Of a stretch of DNA of 32,196 nucleotides, positions 27,157 through 32,196 are shown one piece after another. A program made the position numbers and the translations under genes. The notes below the pieces were generated by a model, which did no database searches, had not been told where the DNA came from, and was given only the letters and a program-made list of their open reading frames with translations. The first letter of the stretch is position 1, and each line of letters begins with the position of its first letter. Source of the stretch: Akkermansiaceae bacterium (GTDB lineage Bacteria > Verrucomicrobiota > Verrucomicrobiia > Verrucomicrobiales > Akkermansiaceae). Where the stretch lies: the NCBI GenBank assembly GCA_015061985.1, contig SUVN01000025.1, positions 1-32,196 on the forward strand, read 5' to 3'.

Positions 27157-29958
27157 TCACTTTTTTTTCTTTCCTCCGGCGGCTCTCAGTAGTTCGACAA
27201 TTTCAGTGTGACCTTTTTGCGCAGCTTGATACAGGGGACTATAGAAATCTTCTGTGCTCCTATTGACATAAATCCCCGGCATGGCTAACAGCAACTTAAC
27301 AATTTCAGTGTGACCTCTTTGCGCAGCGTCATACAGGGGACTATCCTTATTGACATCAATTCCCGGAGCCGCTAACAGCAACTTAACAATTTCAGTGTGA
27401 CCGTTTCGCGCAGCTCGAACCAGGGAACTATCCTTATTGACATCAATTCCCGGAGCCGCTACCAGCAACTTAACAATTTCAGTGTGACCGTTATACACAG
27501 CTTCATACAGGGGACTATTCTTATTGACATCAATTCCCGGCATGGCTAAAAGCAACTTAACAATTTCAGTGTGACCTTTTTGCGCAGCTTGATACAGAAG
27601 GCCCTTCTCATTGACATCAATTCCCGGCATGGCGGCTAAAAGCGACTTAACAATTTCAGTGTGACCGTTTTCCGCAGCTTCATACAGGGGAGTATTGCCA
27701 GACGATCGCCTATTGACATCAATCCCCGGCATGGCTAAAAGCGACTTAACAATTTCAGTGTGACCGTCTTGCGCAGCTTCATACAGGGGACTATTCTTAT
27801 TGACATCAATTCCCGGCATGACTAAAAGCAACTTAACAATTTCAGTGTGACCGTTTCGCGCAGCTCGATACAGGGGAGTAACGTCAAACGACGGCCTATT
27901 GACATCAATCCCCGGCATGGCTAAAAGCAACTTAACAATTTCAGTGTGACCGTTTTCCGCAGCTTGACACAGGGGACTCTTCTTATTGACATCAATTCCC
28001 GGCATGGCTAAAAGCAACTTAACAATTTCAGTGTGACCGTCTTGCGCAGCTTCATACAGGGGAGGAGTATCGCCAAACGATGACCTATTGACATCAATCT
28101 CCGGCATGGCTAAAAGCAACTTAACGATTTCGGTGTGACCTTCTTCTACTGCTCTGTACAACGGATTATCATTATCGGATACTTTTGCACCGGCGGCAAT
28201 GAGTGCTTTGACTATCTCCTCATGTCCTTTTCTTGCAGCCCAGTCCAGAGACCACCTTAAATTTGAGCCTGCCGCAATAAAGGCCACCAGACATTCCTTA
28301 GGTAAGTGTTTGCTTTTGGAGCGATCCCACAACCAATAAATAGTCGATACATAGTTATAATCACTAAGTTTTTTTTGACCATCCTTGTAGAGTCGGTAGT
28401 TATACAAGAATTCCTCAGAATTTTTGCTGTAGGAATCATCAACGGTCGGAGGCACATAGTGGTCGCCATACATAAACCCACCATTAACCGTAGCTTCCGC
28501 ATACGTGTCAACAATTTCGTAGCGTTTCAGCAATTCCACGGCTTCATCAGTAGAAATCACCTCAATGCAGCCGGCCTGTTTAAGTAACTTGCGGACTTCT
28601 TCAGAACGGGCGCATTCCAGAGCATTAGAGTTACTCCCATTCCGCGTAAAACTGACAACCGCATTCACGCCGGCATCAATCAGAATTTTTACCAGTTCTG
28701 CATGGTCTCTTTCAACGGCGTAGACAATAAGGGGAATCTCGCCGGGGCAGAGGGGTGACACATCCGCCTTGGCCTGAAGGAGTACTTTTACAGTCTCAAT
28801 GTTACACTGTTTAACAGCTTGCATCAGCGGAGTGAATCCCGCTTTGTCAGTTTTATTGATATCCGCACCGGCACTCAGGAGCTTCTGAACGGCATTTGCG
28901 TGTGGCAGTGCCGAGTGTAGAGCAGTGTATCCATTGTTGTTGACGGCATTGACATCATTCCCGGCCTTCAACAATATATCCATGATTTCAACATGTCCAT
29001 TCGCTCCGGCAAGCATGAGCAAAGAGTCTCCATCGTCATCGGTCACATCCGTCTTTGCACCGGCGGTGATCAATTGTTCCACCATGTCCTTTTGTCCTTT
29101 CTGAACTGCCATACCCAAAGCCGATGAGCCCGATGCATTGACTTTGTTGCAATCCACGCCCTTTTCCAGCAGCATAGCAACAATCTCCCTTACCCCCGCC
29201 GCAACCGCATAATGCAAAAGCGTCCCGTCGGCATTCTCAACGGTATTCACCTCTGCGCCTGCGGCTATCAAAGCCCGGCAGGCATCGATATTCCGGCTCT
29301 CTACAGCGGCAAAAAGAGGAGTTTTGCCTCCGGCATCAGCGGCGTTAACATTCGCCCCCTTTTCCAGCAACAGAGAAATAAGCTCACCTTTTCCATGGCG
29401 AACCGCCGCAACCAACGGAGTCATCCCGGTTAAATCAGCTGTATCCACCTGGGCTCCGGCTTCTATCAGTGTACGAACAAAACCGACATTTTTATTTTTT
29501 ACGGCAGCAAACAGCGGAGTGCAACCGGAGGCATCCGTCTCATTCACATTGGCCTCTTTTTCCAGCAGAAGACCAATGACGTTGCCGTAGTCTCCGGCCG
29601 CTGCTATATGCAACGCGGTCTCCCCATTTGCATTTTTTGCGTGAACAGAAGCACCGGCTTCAAGCACCAGCTTAACAACATCCGGGTTGCGACTCTGAAT
29701 GGCGGCCATCAGCGCAGTCTTTCCTTCCGCATCCGGCGTATTCACATCAGCCCCCGCTGTCATAAGAAGTTGCATACGTTTCACGCTGCCCTTGGCAGCC
29801 TCTGCTACGAGCTGAGCATCGTACTGCGGTGCTGCAATATTGAGCGCCATAAGTTCCTCGCAGGCCAGCCGCTTGGCTTTCTCCTCAGGCGATTCGCAGG
29901 AGGGAAAAGTTAGAGCAGCGGTTCCCAATGTAATGAGAGTAATAATTTTCTTTTTCAT
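27157..29958 (-). CDS. large ankyrin-repeat lipoprotein
   Basis: A 933-residue protein. The signal peptide MKKKIITLITLGTAALTFPSC ends in a lipobox-like FPSC, so Cys21 is probably lipidated. The N-terminal half (about 45-470) has about a dozen diverged 33-residue ankyrin repeats (ADVNTPDAEGKTALMAA-type). A non-repeat linker (about 475-590, with YEIVDTYAEATVNGGF and KKLSDYNYVSTIYWLWDRSKS) separates them from 11 nearly identical repeats at the C-terminus with the core GHTEIVKLLLAMPGIDVN. These units are 29 or 33-34 residues long. Ankyrin repeats bind proteins; as a lipoprotein it would act in the periplasm or at the cell surface. It ends GGKKKK. The ankyrin lipoprotein upstream is a paralogue (CES.EEK after the lipid site). 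Confidence 0.88.
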   Translation of the reverse strand: MKKKIITLITLGTAALTFPSCESPEEKAKRLACEELMALNIAAPQYDAQLVAEAAKGSVKRMQLLMTAGADVNTPDAEGKTALMAAIQSRNPDVVKLVLEAGASVHAKNANGETALHIAAAGDYGNVIGLLLEKEANVNETDASGCTPLFAAVKNKNVGFVRTLIEAGAQVDTADLTGMTPLVAAVRHGKGELISLLLEKGANVNAADAGGKTPLFAAVESRNIDACRALIAAGAEVNTVENADGTLLHYAVAAGVREIVAMLLEKGVDCNKVNASGSSALGMAVQKGQKDMVEQLITAGAKTDVTDDDGDSLLMLAGANGHVEIMDILLKAGNDVNAVNNNGYTALHSALPHANAVQKLLSAGADINKTDKAGFTPLMQAVKQCNIETVKVLLQAKADVSPLCPGEIPLIVYAVERDHAELVKILIDAGVNAVVSFTRNGSNSNALECARSEEVRKLLKQAGCIEVISTDEAVELLKRYEIVDTYAEATVNGGFMYGDHYVPPTVDDSYSKNSEEFLYNYRLYKDGQKKLSDYNYVSTIYWLWDRSKSKHLPKECLVAFIAAGSNLRWSLDWAARKGHEEIVKALIAAGAKVSDNDNPLYRAVEEGHTEIVKLLLAMPEIDVNRSSFGDTPPLYEAAQDGHTEIVKLLLAMPGIDVNKKSPLCQAAENGHTEIVKLLLAMPGIDVNRPSFDVTPLYRAARNGHTEIVKLLLVMPGIDVNKNSPLYEAAQDGHTEIVKSLLAMPGIDVNRRSSGNTPLYEAAENGHTEIVKSLLAAMPGIDVNEKGLLYQAAQKGHTEIVKLLLAMPGIDVNKNSPLYEAVYNGHTEIVKLLVAAPGIDVNKDSSLVRAARNGHTEIVKLLLAAPGIDVNKDSPLYDAAQRGHTEIVKLLLAMPGIYVNRSTEDFYSPLYQAAQKGHTEIVELLRAAGGKKKK
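27180..28165 (-). repeat. tandem DNA repeats encoding 11 near-identical ankyrin units
   Basis: The string TTAACAATTTCAGTGTGACC (plus strand) or a near copy recurs 11 times, about every 87 or 99 bases, with neighbouring units nearly identical in DNA as well as protein. The first unit in reading order (about 28100-28165) and the last are the most diverged. Such identity points to recent duplication and makes copy-number change likely. Confidence 0.9.
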
Positions 29959-30025
29959 TGTTGTGATATTGGATGAGTTGAAAGTTCGTTCCTGATTATG
30001 TTGGGAGGATTATATATCCTCCGGC

Positions 30026-30889
30026 TTAACGAGCTCCGCTATTTCTCAATAGACGGATGATTTCCGTGTGTCCCGCACCTTCTGCGGCCTGCAGCGGCGT
30101 TCTTCCCCTGTTAGTTGCTTTATGTATGTCAATATCGCTATGTTCCAAAAGAAGCCTTACGATATCAGTCTGACCTTGCACTGCTGCAACATACAGAGGA
30201 GTGAGACCTTTAGAGTTTGCCTGATTGACATCGATATCTGCACGTTGGAGGAGGATTTGGGCTATCTCTGTTTGCTCCTGAACAAGAGCGATCAAGAGGG
30301 GGCAAAGGTTGTCTCCGGAAGCCAGGTTGACGTTTATCTGAGGATGTTGGAGCAGAAGTTTGGCAACTTCAATCTTGTTTTTACTAAGAGCCATAAATAA
30401 TGGACTTACATTTCCGTCCGCAGTTTTGTTAACATCAATTTTCGCATGTTTCAATAAAGGACGTACAGTTAATTCGTCACCGCTGTTGATAGCGGCTATA
30501 AGAGGAGTGATACCCATTTCTGCGGCCTGGTTGACATCAATGTCTGCACACATCGTCAACAGAAACTCTACGAGGACAGCGTTGTTTGTTGCTGCTGCAA
30601 GGATAAGCGGAGTGTTACCATTGTCATCCGTTGTGTTGATGTCGGCTCCGGCCTGCAATAGCAGTTGAACAAGCATTCCATCATCATTCAGAACGGCTTT
30701 TATGAGCGATTCATTGTACTGCTCGGGAGATATGCCGAGAGATGTCAACTGCTCTGTGTACATTTGCTTTACTTTTTGCATTGCTTCTGTCGCTAGCCGT
30801 TGCTCTTTCTCTTCCTGTGATTCACAGGAAGAAAGCATAAAAGCAGCTATGCTCAAGGCTATTAAAGCATGAAGTTCTTTTTTCATCAT
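30026..30889 (-). CDS. ankyrin-repeat lipoprotein, shorter paralogue
   Basis: A 287-residue lipoprotein. The signal peptide MMKKELHALIALSIAAFMLSSC ends in LSSC, lipidated at about Cys22, followed by ESQEEKEQRLA, which aligns with ESPEEKAKRLA of the large paralogue. A helical linker leads to about seven ankyrin repeats (about 60-285), such as NTTDDNGNTPLILAAATNNAVLVEFLL and VNQANSKGLTPLYVAAVQGQTDIVRLLL. The repeats are diverged, unlike the C-terminal array of the larger gene. The start at 30889 follows the 99-residue gene closely; longer frames would overlap it. It ends 67 bases before the large ankyrin gene and is probably cotranscribed. Confidence 0.85.
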   Translation of the reverse strand: MMKKELHALIALSIAAFMLSSCESQEEKEQRLATEAMQKVKQMYTEQLTSLGISPEQYNESLIKAVLNDDGMLVQLLLQAGADINTTDDNGNTPLILAAATNNAVLVEFLLTMCADIDVNQAAEMGITPLIAAINSGDELTVRPLLKHAKIDVNKTADGNVSPLFMALSKNKIEVAKLLLQHPQINVNLASGDNLCPLLIALVQEQTEIAQILLQRADIDVNQANSKGLTPLYVAAVQGQTDIVRLLLEHSDIDIHKATNRGRTPLQAAEGAGHTEIIRLLRNSGAR

Positions 30890-30896
30890 AAGTCGC

Positions 30897-31196
30897 TTAT
30901 AGCTCATTAACATCATCCAACAAGTCCAGCACGCCAGCTATTTTCTGCACCATCATCTCATTTTCCGACAGTCGCGTTGCATTTGTAATTTCTGTTATAT
31001 GGTTCAGCTGCTGTACCAAGTCCTTTCTTATCGTATTTAAATCCTTCAATCTATTCTCTATAAGGGACAATAAACGTACCACTAATGCTTTCTTGTTAAT
31101 CGTCATCTCCTCAGTACTGCTCTTATCATTCAGAACATGATATAGCTCGTTCCACGCTCTTTCCAGCTCGATGTTATACTTCTGTAACTCATTCAT
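30897..31196 (-). CDS. small helical, coiled-coil-like protein
   Basis: A 99-residue soluble protein with long amphipathic helices (NIELERAWNELYHVLND, VVRLLSLIENRLKDLNTIRKDLVQQL, MVQKIAGVLDLLDDV) and no signal peptide or membrane helix. It probably forms a helical hairpin or coiled coil. I do not recognise the family. It lies seven bases after the 72-residue gene and seven bases before the ankyrin lipoprotein start, so it belongs to the same operon. Confidence 0.65.
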   Translation of the reverse strand: MNELQKYNIELERAWNELYHVLNDKSSTEEMTINKKALVVRLLSLIENRLKDLNTIRKDLVQQLNHITEITNATRLSENEMMVQKIAGVLDLLDDVNEL

Positions 31197-31203
31197 AATC
31201 TGC

Positions 31204-31422
31204 TTATTTTATAATTTCCTTCAATTCTTCTATCCAAGTCAACACTTCTTTCGCCTTACAATCAGGCTCCATGCATAATTGAGCTGTTGCCACATCTGCT
31301 TGCAAATCCAAAGCAAGCATGCGGCATTCGTCTATCAGCGTTTTTACATCTTCCTGCTTTGCATCTGCGCCCTGCGCGACTAGTGCTTCTTTCTTCTGTT
31401 TGTATAAATGATAACGATCCAT
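31204..31422 (-). CDS. small helical hypothetical protein, first gene of cargo operon 2
   Basis: A 72-residue charged helical protein (MDRYHLYKQKKEALVAQ...EVLTWIEELKEIIK) with two cysteines (in DECRML and QLCMEPDCK there are three). There is no signal peptide or membrane segment. Function unknown. It is the first gene after the divergent promoter region shared with recombinase 2; together with the 99-residue gene it may be the cytoplasmic part of the ankyrin lipoprotein operon. Confidence 0.6.
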   Translation of the reverse strand: MDRYHLYKQKKEALVAQGADAKQEDVKTLIDECRMLALDLQADVATAQLCMEPDCKAKEVLTWIEELKEIIK

Positions 31423-31452
31423 AGCTTACATGGTCATTCTGAGACCATCAAC

Positions 31453-31481
31453 AGTATACGCTTTCGGAATTCGTAGAAAAT
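31453..31481 (-). promoter_or_regulatory. predicted promoter of cargo operon 2 with operator-like motif
   Basis: On the minus strand ATTTTC (31476-31481, poor -35), 17 bases and TATACT (31453-31458). The motif TACGAATTCCGAA (31463-31475) follows the -35 hexamer directly. The same 13 bases follow the TTGACT of recombinase 2 on the other strand. Confidence 0.5.
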
Positions 31482-31620
31482 ACAGCTTAAAAGTAGCAAA
31501 ATCAATCATGAATTGAGAGCATTTTACGCTAAATACTCATCCATGCTCTTTTTGTGTCAACTGGGACGGGCATGAAGAGAATCAGTCAGCTCAACTATTT
31601 ACAAATAACGGGTATTCTGC

Positions 31621-31643
31621 TTGACTTACGAATTCCGAATTCG
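31621..31643 (+). promoter_or_regulatory. TTGACT plus 7-1-7 palindrome upstream of recombinase 2
   Basis: TTGACT (31621-31626) is followed by the perfect palindrome CGAATTC-C-GAATTCG (31629-31643), 10 bases before the recombinase ATG. Its first 13-base part TACGAATTCCGAA (31627-31639) recurs inverted at 31463-31475. No clear -10 hexamer is seen at the usual distance. Confidence 0.55.
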
Positions 31644-31653
31644 CAACGAACTT

Positions 31654-32196
31654 ATGAATACAATAGCACAGACAGATGAGGAAACAGCGGCTTTAGCATT
31701 ACTGAAAAGCACCAAATTACCCTTGTTGGAAGCGGCGCAGGTGGCTTGCGCGGCTGTCCGAGCGGGACGGGGAAAAATGAAGCGGGCTCTGCGGTGTATT
31801 ACGGCGGGAGAGGAGGAGCTGAAGCGGCAGGAGCGCACGGTGACGTTTGACAAGGCGGTAGAAGCGGCGCTGGAAGCGCGGCAGCACAGGCGGGCGCGGA
31901 CGCTCTGCGATTTCCGCTATGTGACAAGGCGATTCATGAAACGCTGCCCCGGGCTGGCGCGGCGGCGGGTGCGCAGCATCACGGCGGCAGAATGCGCGGC
32001 GTATATAGATGCGGCCTTTGAGACACCAAGGCAGCGGCAGAAAGCGCGACTGACGCTCAGCGGGGTGTTCTCCACGGCAATGAAGCGCGGCTGGTGCAGC
32101 GAGAACCCGGTGGCGCGGGTGGAAGCCCCGCGCGTGGTGGAAAAGACGGTGCCGATTCTGACGCCGGAGGAAGCGGAGCAGCTGGTACAGGCAGCG
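31654..32196 (+). CDS. tyrosine recombinase / integrase 2, partial (C-terminal part outside window)
   Basis: The reading frame from ATG 31654 is open to the right edge (181 residues). The N-terminal 60 residues and the core-binding part align with recombinase 1: RTVTFDKAVEAALEAR against HTVTFETAVWASVKAR, RGWCSENPVARVEAP against QEWCAENPVVRVEVP, and ILTPEEAEQLVQA against PLRPDEVARLETA. The catalytic Arg, His and Tyr lie beyond the window, so activity cannot be judged. Codon use is rich in GCG and CGG like recombinase 1. It diverges from the small-gene/ankyrin operon, mirroring the layout around recombinase 1. Confidence 0.85.
   Translation, partial: MNTIAQTDEETAALALLKSTKLPLLEAAQVACAAVRAGRGKMKRALRCITAGEEELKRQERTVTFDKAVEAALEARQHRRARTLCDFRYVTRRFMKRCPGLARRRVRSITAAECAAYIDAAFETPRQRQKARLTLSGVFSTAMKRGWCSENPVARVEAPRVVEKTVPILTPEEAEQLVQAA

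Noticed and set aside
27180..28165. CRISPR array or non-coding tandem repeat
   Set aside because: The repeats are in frame and encode ankyrin units without stops, so they are coding.

Overview
The window comes from a bacterium that looks like a member of Verrucomicrobiota, probably close to Akkermansiaceae. The reasons are: vestigial C-terminal tails of the PEP-CTERM type ending in a leucine/alanine-rich helix plus RRRRK, a GYF-2/RDD membrane protein, an OprP-type porin, a T2SS-like pilin beside aroG, and genes that mostly lack a clear Shine-Dalgarno sequence. The phylum is an inference from style, not from a marker gene.

Region A (1-9047, minus strand) is one dense run of 13 genes with gaps of 8-34 bases, so probably a single operon. 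It is read from a five-helix membrane protein with an FHA-like domain, through a small membrane protein, a vWA protein, three paralogous small exported or anchored proteins, a second vWA protein, a Ser/Thr kinase fused to an FHA-like domain, a membrane-anchored PPP-family phosphatase and a zinc-ribbon/FHA-like protein, to two small membrane proteins with matching N-termini and a gene cut by the window edge. The vWA, kinase and phosphatase set recalls the TerY-P triad and the PpkA/PppA/Fha pathway of type VI secretion, but with a PPP metallophosphatase in place of PP2C, three FHA-like domains that have lost the usual phosphothreonine-binding residues, and no ter or secretion genes. This is the best candidate for an undescribed system.

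Region B (9048-10241) holds a tyrosine recombinase transcribed divergently from region A. Its 3' end lies 10 bp from the housekeeping gene rsmB-like, so a chromosomal junction may lie there.

Region C (10252-24039) is ordinary chromosome: an RNA m5C methyltransferase, a ROK sugar kinase, initiator tRNA-Met with its own promoter and terminator, a Sel1 lipoprotein, a family 4-like uracil-DNA glycosylase, GYF-2/RDD protein, LolC/E-type permease, pilin and DAHP synthase, a zinc/manganese ABC importer with an extra small exported protein, and a divergent phosphate porin followed by pstS.

Region D (24040-32196) is a second accessory stretch. It starts with an array of short hairpins after pstS, then an AbiEi/AbiEii toxin-antitoxin pair with a clear autoregulatory operator, two orphan PEP-CTERM-like tails, a membrane protein, two ankyrin lipoproteins (one with 11 nearly identical repeats), two small uncharacterised genes and, divergent from them, a second tyrosine recombinase that is a paralogue of the first and runs off the window.

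The two accessory regions share a plan: a minus-strand cargo operon facing a plus-strand recombinase, with the same short palindromic motif (core ATTC-N-GAA) in each of the divergent promoter regions, oriented with transcription. That suggests related mobile modules under common control.
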